Source of the DNA: Tannerellaceae bacterium
GTDB lineage: Bacteria > Bacteroidota > Bacteroidia > Bacteroidales > Tannerellaceae
Direction of reading: 5' to 3'
Length of the DNA stretch: 36,089 bases
Assembly (NCBI GenBank): GCA_031276545.1
Contig: JAISMW010000003.1
Coordinates: 1 to 36,089, forward strand
Made by a program: the position numbers and the translations under genes. The notes below the pieces were generated by a model. The model worked only from the letters and a program-made list of their open reading frames with translations, was not told the DNA's origin and ran no database searches. Below are positions 14,840 to 23,974 of this stretch, in pieces; the stretch's first letter is position 1, and every line of letters begins with the position of its first letter.

Positions 14840-15835
14840 CTATTTGAATGTTTCTGTTAATCGTTGAATCACGGTGATGGGAGATTTCTTTTCGTACAGT
14901 ATGCCGTACAGCGCATTGAGTATGGGCATGTCTACTTTGTACTTTTCGTTTATTTCGTGGATGCACTTTGTGCCGTAATAGCCTTCGGCTATCATTTCCA
15001 TTTCCAGTTGGGCTATTTTCACGGAGTATCCTTTGCCTATCATGGTTCCGAATATACGGTTCCGGCTGAAGCGCGAATAAGCTGTTACCAGTAGATCTCC
15101 CAGGTAAACCGAGTCGGTAATATCCTGCCGTACATCGCCCACGGCATCTACAAAGCGGCGCATTTCCTGTATGGCATTGGAAAGGAATACCGCCTGGAAG
15201 TTGTCTCCGTATTTCATTCCGTGGCAAATACCGGCTACAATAGAATATACATTCTTCAGTACGGACGCATATTCTATACCGGCCACGTCCCGGCTGAGTA
15301 TGTTTCGCAGATAGGAATTGCGGAACACCTCCGACAGGGGCTTTATCTTTTCTATATCCCTGCAGCCAAGTGTAATGTAGGAGAGGCGCTCCAGGGCAAT
15401 TTCTTCCGCATGGCACGGGCCTCCGATTACGGCAATACTGTCTACCGGCACTTTGTAATATTCGGCAAAGTAGTCGGTTATCAGCATGTTTTCGTCGGGA
15501 ACAATCCCTTTGATGGCCGAAACGATAAACTTATCGTGCATCGGGGTCTTTATCTTTTTGAGATGCTGCTTCAGGAAAGGGGAGGGCGTGGCAAATACCA
15601 GAATATCCGATTCCCGGATCGCCTGGTTGATATTGGAGTAGAATTTTATCTTTTCCGTATCAAACCGTACGCTTGTGATATAGCTGGGATTATGCCCCAA
15701 CTGCCTGAACTTCTCAATCTGATCGGGACGGCGCATATACCAGTGGACATAGTTTTGTGTAGACAGTACAATCTTCGCCAGAGCTGTAGCCCAGCTTCCT
15801 CCCCCCATGATGGCAATCTTTCCGGGCAGTATCAT
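14840..15835 (-). CDS. gpsA: Glycerol-3-phosphate dehydrogenase [NAD(P)+]
   Basis: 331 residues counted from ATG 15835, which overlaps the lysS stop (ATGA). The longer frame from 15868 adds 11 residues inside lysS and is less likely. The enzyme reduces dihydroxyacetone phosphate to sn-glycerol 3-phosphate for phospholipid synthesis. Seen: [12 protein letters not shown] nucleotide loop (11-16), SAIKG with Lys109, GGPCHAEE (138-145) and catalytic Lys194 in LKNV. The usual GPSHAEE has Cys instead of Ser here. The second gene of the lysS operon; the acyltransferase PlsC, which acts later in the same lipid pathway, is encoded at 33333-34070. Confidence 0.95.
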   Translation of the reverse strand: MILPGKIAIMGGGSWATALAKIVLSTQNYVHWYMRRPDQIEKFRQLGHNPSYITSVRFDTEKIKFYSNINQAIRESDILVFATPSPFLKQHLKKIKTPMHDKFIVSAIKGIVPDENMLITDYFAEYYKVPVDSIAVIGGPCHAEEIALERLSYITLGCRDIEKIKPLSEVFRNSYLRNILSRDVAGIEYASVLKNVYSIVAGICHGMKYGDNFQAVFLSNAIQEMRRFVDAVGDVRQDITDSVYLGDLLVTAYSRFSRNRIFGTMIGKGYSVKIAQLEMEMIAEGYYGTKCIHEINEKYKVDMPILNALYGILYEKKSPITVIQRLTETFK

Positions 15836-17373
15836 TGTGTCTGTTTGTTTTCGGTTTGGGTGTTCCATTCCGGCCTCATTTGCGGGAAGAACAGGACGTC
15901 CTGTATACTTTCCTGTCCGGTGAGGAACATCACCAGACGGTCCATTCCGATACCCATACCGCTGGTGGGCGGCATACCGTATTCCAGTGCGCGAAGGAAA
16001 TCCTGGTCGATAAACATGGCTTCGTCGTCTCCCTTTTCGCTCAGCTTCAACTGTTCTTCAAAGCGGATGCGTTGGTCTACCGGGTCGTTCAGCTCGGAAT
16101 AGGCATTGGCTATTTCCTTGCCGCAGACCATCAGTTCGAAACGTTCCGTCAGTTCCGGGTTATTCCGGTGTTTCTTGGTGAGGGGCGACATTTCGATGGG
16201 ATAGTCTGTAATAAAGGTAGGCTGGATGTAGTTTGCTTCGCATTTATCTCCGAAGATGGCGTCGATCAGTTTCCCTTTACCCATGGAGCCGTCCTGTTCC
16301 ACACCCGTTTGGCGGCATACTTCGCGCAGTTCGTCTTCCTGCATTCCGCTGATGTCTATTCCGGTATGTTCCCGGATGGCGTCTATCATCGTGATGCGTC
16401 TGTACGGAGCCTTGAAGTCAATCTCTTTGCCGGCAAACTGTACGCGTGTAGCGCCGTGCACGTCGAGGCATATCTTTTCCAGCAGTTGTTCGGTGAACCG
16501 CATCATCCAGTTGTAATCCTTGTAGGCTACATAGATTTCCATCACTGTAAATTCGGGATTGTGCGTACGGTCCATGCCTTCGTTGCGAAAGTTGCGGCTA
16601 AATTCATACACTCCCTCAAAGCCGCCTACTATCAGGCGTTTCAGGTATAATTCGTTGGCAATGCGCAGATACAGGTCGATGTCCAGCGCGTTGTGGTGGG
16701 TGATAAAGGGACGGGCGGCAGCTCCGCCGGGAATACTTTGCAGCACGGGCGTATCTACTTCCAGATAGCCCCGGCTGTTGAAGAACTCGCGCATTGAGTT
16801 GAAGATCTTCGTCCGTTTGAGGAATACGTCCTTCGTACCCTCGTTCACCACCAGGTCTACGTAGCGCTGGCGGTAGCGCTGTTCAGGGTCGTTGAAGCCG
16901 TCGTACACCACGCCGTCCTTCATCTTTACGACGGGAAGCGGGCGGAGCGATTTGGCCAGTACCGTCAGTTTGGAGGCGTGCACAGAGATTTCTCCCATCT
17001 GCGTGCGAAATACATACCCCTCGATGCCGACGTAATCGCCGATGTCGAGCAGCTTTTTGAATACTGTATTGTACAGTTCCTTGTCGTCTCCGGGGCAAAG
17101 GTCGTCGCGCGATATGTAGATTTGTATTCTGCCCTCTGCATCCAGCAGTTCCATAAAGGAAGCTTTCCCCATGATGCGGCGGCTCATGATGCGCCCGGCT
17201 ATACTTACCTGGCGCCGCGAGGTATCTTCGTCCTTGAATGATTCTTTGATTTCTTTTGATCGGGCGTCGGTTACATACTCTGCCGCCGGATACGGTTCTA
17301 TCCCCAATTTGCGCAACTGCTCCAAACTGTTGCGTCTAAATATTTCCTGTTCACTTAGTTCTGTTGGATTCAT
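15832..17373 (-). CDS. lysS: Lysyl-tRNA synthetase, class II
   Basis: 513 residues, close to the E. coli enzyme. It charges tRNA-Lys. N-terminal OB-fold anticodon-binding domain (~55-160, with [20 protein letters not shown]), then the class II catalytic core: motif 2 [18 protein letters not shown] (~residues 255-275) and motif 3 [13 protein letters not shown] (~475-488). First gene of the operon lysS-gpsA-pgi-HAD, with gpsA starting inside its stop codon. A -7 element at 17400-17407 gives a short leader of ~20 nt. No T-box or other leader structure is visible. Confidence 0.97.
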   Translation of the reverse strand: MNPTELSEQEIFRRNSLEQLRKLGIEPYPAAEYVTDARSKEIKESFKDEDTSRRQVSIAGRIMSRRIMGKASFMELLDAEGRIQIYISRDDLCPGDDKELYNTVFKKLLDIGDYVGIEGYVFRTQMGEISVHASKLTVLAKSLRPLPVVKMKDGVVYDGFNDPEQRYRQRYVDLVVNEGTKDVFLKRTKIFNSMREFFNSRGYLEVDTPVLQSIPGGAAARPFITHHNALDIDLYLRIANELYLKRLIVGGFEGVYEFSRNFRNEGMDRTHNPEFTVMEIYVAYKDYNWMMRFTEQLLEKICLDVHGATRVQFAGKEIDFKAPYRRITMIDAIREHTGIDISGMQEDELREVCRQTGVEQDGSMGKGKLIDAIFGDKCEANYIQPTFITDYPIEMSPLTKKHRNNPELTERFELMVCGKEIANAYSELNDPVDQRIRFEEQLKLSEKGDDEAMFIDQDFLRALEYGMPPTSGMGIGMDRLVMFLTGQESIQDVLFFPQMRPEWNTQTENKQTQ

Positions 17374-17399
17374 CTCCTTACTGTTTGTATGACACTGCG

Positions 17400-17407
17400 C
17401 AAAAGTA
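17400..17407 (-). promoter_or_regulatory. -7 element TACTTTTG of the lysS operon
   Basis: Exact TAnnTTTG match on the minus strand, 27 bp before the lysS ATG. A -33 box is not obvious. Confidence 0.5.
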
Positions 17408-17557
17408 CAAAAAAATTAATGTAACGAATTGTTTTTACTTCCACTGCCCGGTTTACCTGTAAGTTTTACCGCCGTTTAGCTGTCATGTGGAGAAGAATAA
17501 TGCAGGGTTTACTTTCTGTTTAATCATTAAGATGTTATTTTAATAATATTATATTGC

Positions 17558-17565
17558 TACATTTG
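17558..17565 (+). promoter_or_regulatory. -7 element TACATTTG of the susC/susD operon
   Basis: Exact TAnnTTTG match. The predicted start near 17573 leaves a ~120-nt untranslated leader before susC. Confidence 0.5.
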
Positions 17566-17691
17566 CACGATTTAATTCAACTGGACAACCGGACAGCTTT
17601 TGTTCCGGAACGGCGCTTTACTCGTAATTATGTAACTTATATAACGCGAATACCAACCAGATAATTATTTATTCTAATTAAAAAAGTTTTT

Positions 17692-20600
17692 ATGAAAAAA
17701 AGATTGATTACCAACATGCTCCTCTGCCTCTTCGCAGGCATGGGGCTTGCAACGGCTCAAACAAGCAGGGTAACGGGTACCGTCACTTCTTCGGAAGACC
17801 AGGAGCCTGTTATCGGCGCTTCCGTAGTCGTGAAGGGAACTTCCGTGGGGACCATAACGGCCTTCGACGGAACGTTCTCGCTGGATGTTCCGGCAGGTGC
17901 AACCACACTGGTGTTTTCCTACATCGGCATGAAAGCGCAGGAGGTACCCGTCTCGCCGCGGATGACCGTCGTGATGGATCCCGACGCACAGAACCTCGAA
18001 GAAGTGGTCGTAACCGCTATGGGGCTTACGCGCGAAAAGAAATCGCTGGGCTACGCCATTCAGGAAGTGAAATCCGAAGAACTCACCAAGGCCGGACAGA
18101 TTAGCGTCACAGGATCGCTGGCCGGTAAAGTGGCCGGTGTACAGATCAACCAGTTCGGCGGATCGGTGGGCGCTTCTTCGCGTATTACCATCCGCGGGAA
18201 CTCTTCCTTCAGCCAGGATCAGCAGCCGCTGATTATTGTAGACGGTATCCCCATCGCAAACGATACCCAGCGTTCGGGGAACAATACGTATGTGGGCGTA
18301 GACTACGGCTCCGGGCTGAACGACATCAACCCGGAAGACATCGAAACCATCACCGTGCTGAAAGGCGGATCGGCCGCCCTCTACGGTATGCGCGCCGGTA
18401 ACGGCGTGGTGCTGATTACCACCAAAACCGGCAAGAAAGGCAAGGGCGTAACCATCTCCTACGACGGAAGCCTCACCGTAGACCAGGTATCCACCCTTCC
18501 ACGCCTGCAAAATATCTACGGACAGGGGTACGACGGCGACGAATACCACTATAATCTGTACGGAGAAGGAGAAAGCTATCAGGATTACGCCCTCAACAGC
18601 AGCTTTGCCTGGGTGGACGGAAGCAACGGCGTGAACGACTTCTACGACGAATCCTGGGGACCCCGCCTGGACATCGGACTCAAGCTGCCGCAGTACGACA
18701 GCCCCGTGACGGGCGGCGTGCGACAAGCTACCGAATGGATCTCAAGGCCGAACAACGTGAGGGATTTCTTCCGCCTCGGATACTCCATGAACCATACCGT
18801 ATCGGTGCTTTCGGAAAGCGACAAATCCAGCACGCGCGCCTCGCTCTCCTTCCGCGACCAGGCCGGTACGGTACCCAATACCGACCAGAAGCACTACGGC
18901 GGACAAATCAATACGGAAATGAAGCTGAACGAAAAGGTGAAATTCGACCTCTCGGCCAACTACACCCGTACCGAAAGCGACAACATCCCGGCACAGGGAT
19001 ACGGAGGCAACAACCCCATCAACGGACTCTACGTATGGTCGGCACGACAAATCAATATGCAGACCCTGAAAGACAACTGGGACGAGAAAGATGCAGCCGG
19101 CAACTATACGTATTACAACTGGAACAACAACTACCACATGAATCCGTATTTCACCGTCAACGAAAACCGGAACAGCTACCAGCGAGACCGTATCTTCGCC
19201 AAGTCTTCGCTCTACTACCAGCCCTTCGAGTTTCTGAAGTTTGAAGGACGCGCCGGCGTGGACTACTACAATGCGCAGACCTTCGAACACTATTACAAGG
19301 ACTATTCCGACCATCCCGACGGAGGATTCGAACAGCGGATGACGAAGAATACCGAGCTGAACCTCGACTTCCTCGCTTCCTTCAATAAAACCTGGGGCGA
19401 CTTCAACGTCTCCGCCATGGCAGGAGCCAACTACCGCGACAACAGCTACGAATACGCACTCCTGGGAGCCAGCGCGCTGACCGTGCGGGGCGTCTATACC
19501 ATAGCGAACAAAGCGGGAGACGCCGTAAACGAAATGGATCATAGCCACATACGCTCCAATTCCGTCTATGCCTCCGGCTCCGCAGGATGGAGAAACCAGC
19601 TCTACCTCGACCTGAGCGCCCGCAACGACTGGAGCTCCACCATCCGCGACCCCTTCTTCTATCCCTCGGCCAGCCTGAGCTGGATTCCCACCGAATCCTT
19701 CGCAGGACTGAAAGGCGACATCCTTACCTTCCTGAAGCTGCGCGGAGGATGGGCTGAAATAGGCTCGGCCACCTCGCCCTACCGCAACCGGGCTTATTAC
19801 TTTGCCGAAACCAGCGCCTTCCGTGGCGTAGCTCAGATGTACAAAAGCTTCCAGTATCCCAATCCGGGGCTGAAGCCCGAAAGCGTGCGTACCTGGGAAG
19901 TAGGCGTAGATGCCGGATTCTTTGACGACCGTCTGCACGTGGACTTTGCCTACTACTACAAAACCACCAGAGACCAGATTATGTCTGTCCCTACTTCCAA
20001 CGTGGTAGGTTTTTCCAGTATGCTGCTCAATGCCGGCGAAATAGAAAGCAAGGGGATTGAACTCCAACTGCGCGGCAACATCCTGCGCAGCAGCAAAGGT
20101 CTCAACTGGAACAGCACCCTGAACTACTCCAGAGACCGCAGCATGATTATCGAACTGGCGCCCGAACACCCCCTTCTCAAAGTCGTTCAGTTAGGCTGGA
20201 CATGGGGCATACCCAACCAGGCCATCGCCGGGCAGCCCTGGGGAACGCTGGTAGGCACGGGATACGAACGCTTAGTAGAAGATGATCCCACCAGCCCCAT
20301 CAAGGTAACGCAAAGGGGACTGGTTACTCCGAACTCCGCACAAAAAATCGGACATGTATCCCCCGACTTCCTGGCAGGATGGAGGAACGACTTCTCGTAT
20401 AGAAACCTTGCCTTCGGCTTCTTCCTCGACTTGCGCATCGGAGGCGACATCTGGTCGCAGTCCATGAGCCACGGCTACGTGGCCGGTACGGCCGCCATCA
20501 CGGCGGAAGACGGCATACGCGAACGGGCTATCGTTGCCGGCGTCGACGTGATGACCGACGAACAATTCGTCATGCAGGACGCCAGCGGCAACTGGGTGCC

Positions 20601-20928
20601 CAACACCATCAAGACCGATGCCCAGACCTGGTTTGAAAACGGCGTGGACGCCATGTACGTCTTCGACGGATCCTTCCTCAAGCTGCGCGAAGCCTACGTT
20701 TCGTACACCTTCCCGCAGGACTTCCTCCGGCAAACGAAATACTTCAGCAAAGCAACCGTCTCCCTGATCGGCTCCAACCTGGCGCTGCTCTGGGTACACA
20801 AGACAAACACCCTGCGCCTCGACCCCGAAACGGGCGGCGTATCCAGCGACACGCGCGGAGTAGGCTTCGAACAGGCTTCGGTACCCTCTTCACGCAGTTT
20901 CGGTATTAAACTTGGTCTTACTTTTTAA
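17692..20928 (+). CDS. SusC/RagA-family TonB-dependent outer-membrane transporter
   Basis: 1078 residues. Signal peptide 1-22 (ending LATAQ), a carboxypeptidase-regulatory-like beta domain (~26-105, VTGTVTSSEDQEPVIGASV...), EEVVVTAMG linker, plug domain with the SusC hallmark DIETITVLKGGSAALYG followed by NGVVLITTKTG (~215-245), then a long 22-strand barrel ending in Phe (GIKLGLTF). No N-terminal STN signalling domain, so no direct anti-sigma partner is expected. It imports large ligands, glycans or peptides, using TonB energy together with the SusD-like lipoprotein encoded 18 bp downstream. No glycoside hydrolase, protease or regulator is adjacent, so the ligand cannot be guessed. Codon choice is GC-rich, more so than in the fucP operon. 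Confidence 0.97.
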   Translation: MKKRLITNMLLCLFAGMGLATAQTSRVTGTVTSSEDQEPVIGASVVVKGTSVGTITAFDGTFSLDVPAGATTLVFSYIGMKAQEVPVSPRMTVVMDPDAQNLEEVVVTAMGLTREKKSLGYAIQEVKSEELTKAGQISVTGSLAGKVAGVQINQFGGSVGASSRITIRGNSSFSQDQQPLIIVDGIPIANDTQRSGNNTYVGVDYGSGLNDINPEDIETITVLKGGSAALYGMRAGNGVVLITTKTGKKGKGVTISYDGSLTVDQVSTLPRLQNIYGQGYDGDEYHYNLYGEGESYQDYALNSSFAWVDGSNGVNDFYDESWGPRLDIGLKLPQYDSPVTGGVRQATEWISRPNNVRDFFRLGYSMNHTVSVLSESDKSSTRASLSFRDQAGTVPNTDQKHYGGQINTEMKLNEKVKFDLSANYTRTESDNIPAQGYGGNNPINGLYVWSARQINMQTLKDNWDEKDAAGNYTYYNWNNNYHMNPYFTVNENRNSYQRDRIFAKSSLYYQPFEFLKFEGRAGVDYYNAQTFEHYYKDYSDHPDGGFEQRMTKNTELNLDFLASFNKTWGDFNVSAMAGANYRDNSYEYALLGASALTVRGVYTIANKAGDAVNEMDHSHIRSNSVYASGSAGWRNQLYLDLSARNDWSSTIRDPFFYPSASLSWIPTESFAGLKGDILTFLKLRGGWAEIGSATSPYRNRAYYFAETSAFRGVAQMYKSFQYPNPGLKPESVRTWEVGVDAGFFDDRLHVDFAYYYKTTRDQIMSVPTSNVVGFSSMLLNAGEIESKGIELQLRGNILRSSKGLNWNSTLNYSRDRSMIIELAPEHPLLKVVQLGWTWGIPNQAIAGQPWGTLVGTGYERLVEDDPTSPIKVTQRGLVTPNSAQKIGHVSPDFLAGWRNDFSYRNLAFGFFLDLRIGGDIWSQSMSHGYVAGTAAITAEDGIRERAIVAGVDVMTDEQFVMQDASGNWVPNTIKTDAQTWFENGVDAMYVFDGSFLKLREAYVSYTFPQDFLRQTKYFSKATVSLIGSNLALLWVHKTNTLRLDPETGGVSSDTRGVGFEQASVPSSRSFGIKLGLTF

Positions 20929-20946
20929 TGATAAGGAGATAATAAT

Positions 20947-22422
20947 ATGAGAAAAAGCATACACAGATGGACGGTCGCCCTGATGGCCGCCGCCACGCTG
21001 GCCGGTTGCACCGGTTCTTTCGAAGACATCAACACCGACCCCGACGCTTACGTCGACGTGCCGGCCACCAATATGCTGGGCAACGTAATCCGCCGCTCGG
21101 CCGAACAGATCGGCGGCGATATGGACGGATACGGCACCTACGCCGGCTATATCGTGAAAATACAGTATATGGACTACCTCGGCGGGCTGGTGCCTACCAA
21201 CAATACCTTCGGCAACCGCTGGTACAACTGCTATTACAGCAACACCCAGTTGAACGACATTCTGGAAAAAACCGAAGACGCCGCGGAAGGCAACAAAAAC
21301 ATCCGCCTGGTATCCCGCATATTCGGAAACTTCCTCTGGCTCTACAACCTGGACACCTGGGGGGATATGCCCTACTCGGAAGCCTTCAAGGGAGACCCTG
21401 AAAAAGGCGCTATCCTGAACGCCAAGTACGACAGCGAACAGGAAATCTATCCCGCCGTAATGGCCGAACTGAAAGCCGCCGCCGACGAACTGGCCGCCGG
21501 ATTCGGAGATGACGAAGTGGGCGACGGAGACTTCCTCTTCGGCGGAGACATGCAGAAATGGCAACGCTTCTGCAACTCCCTCCGCCTGCGCGCCGCCATA
21601 CGTCTGTCCGGCGTAGCCACGGAACTGGCCAAAAGCACCCTCGAAGAAATCGTGGCCAATCCCGCCAAATACCCGCTCATCGAAGAAAACGCAGACAATG
21701 CCTACTTCTACTGGCAGAACTCTTCCCCCTACTTCGAACGCTGGTACGACAACTTCCGCACGCGCGACGACCACGGACTCTTCGACACCTTTATCGCCCA
21801 CCTGAAGGAGACGGAAGACCCCCGTCTGCACGTCATCGCCAAGCCGGCCGTGTCCGACGGCGAATACCGCGGATATCAGAACGGAGCCGCCAGCCAACCC
21901 CTCCTCAGCGAAATGTCGCGCATCGGCGCCCTCTACCGCGAGAACCCCACCGGCTTCACCCCCTTCTACAAATCCTGCGAGACCTACTACATCCTGGCCG
22001 AAGCCACCCTGCTCGGCTGGAATACCGGCGTCACCGCAGAAGAAGCCTACGAAAAAGCCGTCCGCCTGTCGATGGAAGACAACGGAATATCCACCGCCGA
22101 CGCCGACGCCTACCTGGCCGGCAAAGGCAAATGGGACAACACCAAGGAACGCATCTGGTGGGATCAGTGGGTAGCCCTCTTCAAGGAGAACCACGAAGCC
22201 TGGTGCCTCTATCGCCGCACGGGCATCCCCACGCGCGAAGTGAACTACGTATCGCTCAATTCCATCTACGGAACGGCGCACAACGACCAGCCCTTCCGTA
22301 TGCCCTATCCCAACAACGAATACCTCTATAACGAAGACAAGCTGGAGGAAGCCCTGGTAGGCATCGAAGACTACTGCTGGGGCAAGCAACTGTGGTGGGA
22401 TACCCGCGAAGGCGTCTATTAA
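20947..22422 (+). CDS. SusD/RagB-family nutrient-binding lipoprotein (SusD-like_2 type)
   Basis: 491 residues. Lipoprotein signal with lipobox LAGC and Cys21, then the family opening FEDINTDPDAY and an N-terminal TPR-like helical part (MLGNVIRRSAEQ..., LWLYNLDTWGDMPYSEAF), ending in a C-terminal segment with RMPYPNNEYLYN, usual for the SusD-like_2 branch. It forms the surface lid over the SusC barrel. A clear Shine-Dalgarno AAGGAG (20933-20938) lies 8 nt before the ATG, uncommon in this phylum and suggesting strong translation. It is the second and last gene of the operon; a terminator follows at 22494-22525. Confidence 0.95.
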   Translation: MRKSIHRWTVALMAAATLAGCTGSFEDINTDPDAYVDVPATNMLGNVIRRSAEQIGGDMDGYGTYAGYIVKIQYMDYLGGLVPTNNTFGNRWYNCYYSNTQLNDILEKTEDAAEGNKNIRLVSRIFGNFLWLYNLDTWGDMPYSEAFKGDPEKGAILNAKYDSEQEIYPAVMAELKAAADELAAGFGDDEVGDGDFLFGGDMQKWQRFCNSLRLRAAIRLSGVATELAKSTLEEIVANPAKYPLIEENADNAYFYWQNSSPYFERWYDNFRTRDDHGLFDTFIAHLKETEDPRLHVIAKPAVSDGEYRGYQNGAASQPLLSEMSRIGALYRENPTGFTPFYKSCETYYILAEATLLGWNTGVTAEEAYEKAVRLSMEDNGISTADADAYLAGKGKWDNTKERIWWDQWVALFKENHEAWCLYRRTGIPTREVNYVSLNSIYGTAHNDQPFRMPYPNNEYLYNEDKLEEALVGIEDYCWGKQLWWDTREGVY

Positions 22423-22493
22423 ATCCGTAAACCGGTACAGGGACCGAAACCCTGACCCTGCATCCGGGGCATACCCTGCCCCTCACAAAACCG

Positions 22494-22525
22494 AAGAGGC
22501 TGTTTCCAAATGGAAGCAGCCTCTT
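22494..22525 (+). terminator. Intrinsic terminator of the susC/susD operon
   Basis: Arms 22494-22508 (AAGAGGCTGTTTCCA) and 22511-22525 (TGGAAGCAGCCTCTT) give a 15-bp stem with one G-U pair and a 2-nt spacer in the loop; only a short T run follows. It lies 70 bp after the susD stop and just before the second repeat array. Confidence 0.8.
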
Positions 22526-22559
22526 TCATGTATAAACCGAAGAAGAGTAGGGGAAACCC

Positions 22560-23105
22560 CTGTACCGATAGGTACAAGAGGTAAAATAAAATATTTAGCC
22601 CTTGTGCATATATGAGCAAGAGGTAAAAAAAAATATTTAACCCTTGTACCAATCGGTACAAGCCTCTCAAGAAAATATTTTGCCCTTGTACCAATTGGTA
22701 TAAGCCTTTCCAGAAAATATTTTGCCCTTGTACCAATCGGTACAAGCCTCTTCAGAAAATATTTTGCCCTTGTACCAATTGGTACAAGCTATTTCGGAAA
22801 ATATTTTACCCTTGTACCAATTGGTACAAGCCTTTCCGGAAAATATTTTGCCCTTGTACCAATTGGTACAAGCCTTTCCAGAAAATATTTTGCCCTTGTA
22901 CCAATTGGTACAAGCTATTTCGGAAGATATTTTATCCTTGTACCAATTGGTACAAGCTATTTCGGAAAATATTTTGCCCTTGTACCAATTGGTACAAGCT
23001 ATTTTAGAAGATATTTTGCCCTTGTACCAATTGGTACAAGCTATTTCAGAAGATATTTTGTCCTTGTACCAATTGGTACAAGCCATTTCAGAAAATATTT
23101 ACCCC
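22560..23105. repeat. 42-bp tandem repeat array 2 with a perfect 20-bp palindrome
   Basis: Thirteen 42-bp units in register: two degenerate ones (22560, 22602), then eleven well-conserved ones (22644-23105). Unit plan: palindrome CTTGTACCAATTGGTACAAG, a variable ~9-nt segment (CTATTTCGG or CCTTTCCAG), and an AAAATATTTTGCCC tail. The two degenerate units keep pairing arms although the centre changed (GTACC/GGTAC around GATA in the first). Frames on both strands stay open and translate as 14-residue repeats; these are by-products of a period divisible by three. Period, unit plan and the TTTTGCCCTTG core are shared with the array at 4480-5193. Confidence 0.95.
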
Positions 23106-23973
23106 TTGTACCCCGCACTGCCCCCGCACTGCGCTTCGCTTGTACGGGGTTATCGAGAGGGTAACCCCTTCCGGGGTTATTGTCCGGATGCTGTCGAGTT
23201 GCCTCGCACTGCGCTGCACTGCCTCCGCACTGCGCTACGCTTGTACGGGGTTATCGAGAGGGCAACCCCTTCCGGGGTTATACGTCCGGATGCTGTCGAG
23301 TTGCCCCGCACTGCGCTGCACTGCCCCCGCACTGCGCTACGCTTGTACGGGGTTATCGAGAGGGTAACCCCTTCCGGGGTTATTGTCCGGATGCCGTCGA
23401 GCTACCCCGCACTTCCCCCGCACTGCGCTTCGCTGCCCCGCACTGCGCTTCGCTTGTACGGGGTTATCGAGAGGGTAACCCCTTCCGGGGTTATATGTCC
23501 GGATGCTGTCGAGTTGCCCCGCACTGCCCCCGCACTGCGCTCCGCTTGGACGGGGTTATCGAGAGGGTAACCCCTTCCGGGGTTATATGTCCGGATGCCG
23601 TCGAGTTGCCCCGCACTGTGCTGCACAGTGCGGGGTCAGGGAACAGAGGAGTCACTTTAACCCCGGAAGGGGTTGCCCTCTCGATAACCCCGTACAAGTG
23701 TAGCGCAGTGCGGGGGCAGCGTAGTGCAGTGTAGTGCAGTGCAGTGCGGGTCAGTGCGGGTTCGAGGAACAGAGGAGTCACTTTAACCCCGGAAGGGGTT
23801 GCCCTCTCGATAACCCCGTACAAGCGTAGCGCAGTGCGGGGGCAGCGTAGCGCAGTGCGGGGGCAGCGTAGCGCAGTGCGGGGGCAGTGCAGCGCAGTGC
23901 AGTGTGGGGCAGCGCAGTGCGGGTCAGTGCGGGGTCAGGGAACAGAGGAGCCACTTTAACGCCTTCCGGCGTA
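23106..23973. repeat. Inverted cluster of ~100-bp hairpin repeats
   Basis: Five direct copies, with palindromes at 23163, 23264, 23366, 23477 and 23569, carry GTACGGGGTTATCGAGAGGG, the hairpin AACCCC-TTCC-GGGGTT and CCGGATGC(T/C)GTCGAG. Two inverted copies follow (palindromes at 23659 and 23785), each preceded by GAACAGAGGAGTCACTTTAA. A last variant AACGCC-TTCC-GGCGTA at 23958-23973, preceded by the same box with one change, directly follows the stop of the next lipoprotein gene. Between them run GC-rich short repeats of GCAGTGCGGG type. Nothing protein-coding is supported. It starts exactly where array 2 ends. Confidence 0.9.
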
Positions 23974-23974
23974 T

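Larger units (their letters stand above)
17374..17691. other. Divergent intergenic region between lysS and susC
   Basis: 318 bp without a gene. It holds the minus-strand lysS promoter, the plus-strand susC promoter and a ~120-nt susC leader with a small CCGGA/TCCGG hairpin (about 17590-17612). The last 60 bp before susC are very AT-rich. No sigma/anti-sigma or regulator gene is present. Confidence 0.6.

Noticed and set aside
14832..15416. N-terminal extension of glucose-6-phosphate isomerase
   Set aside because: It lies inside gpsA in another frame; the ATG at 14831 gives the family's standard length.
17674..20169. Long minus-strand frames opposite susC (350 and 475 residues)
   Set aside because: Antisense shadows of a GC-rich gene. 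Translations lack domains, and the susC frame is unmistakable.
22667..23820. Frames with repeats such as LYQLVQAISENILP and GYREGNPFRGY
   Set aside because: They run from the 42-bp array into an unrelated repeat without a change in reading quality, and occur on both strands; a repeat by-product.
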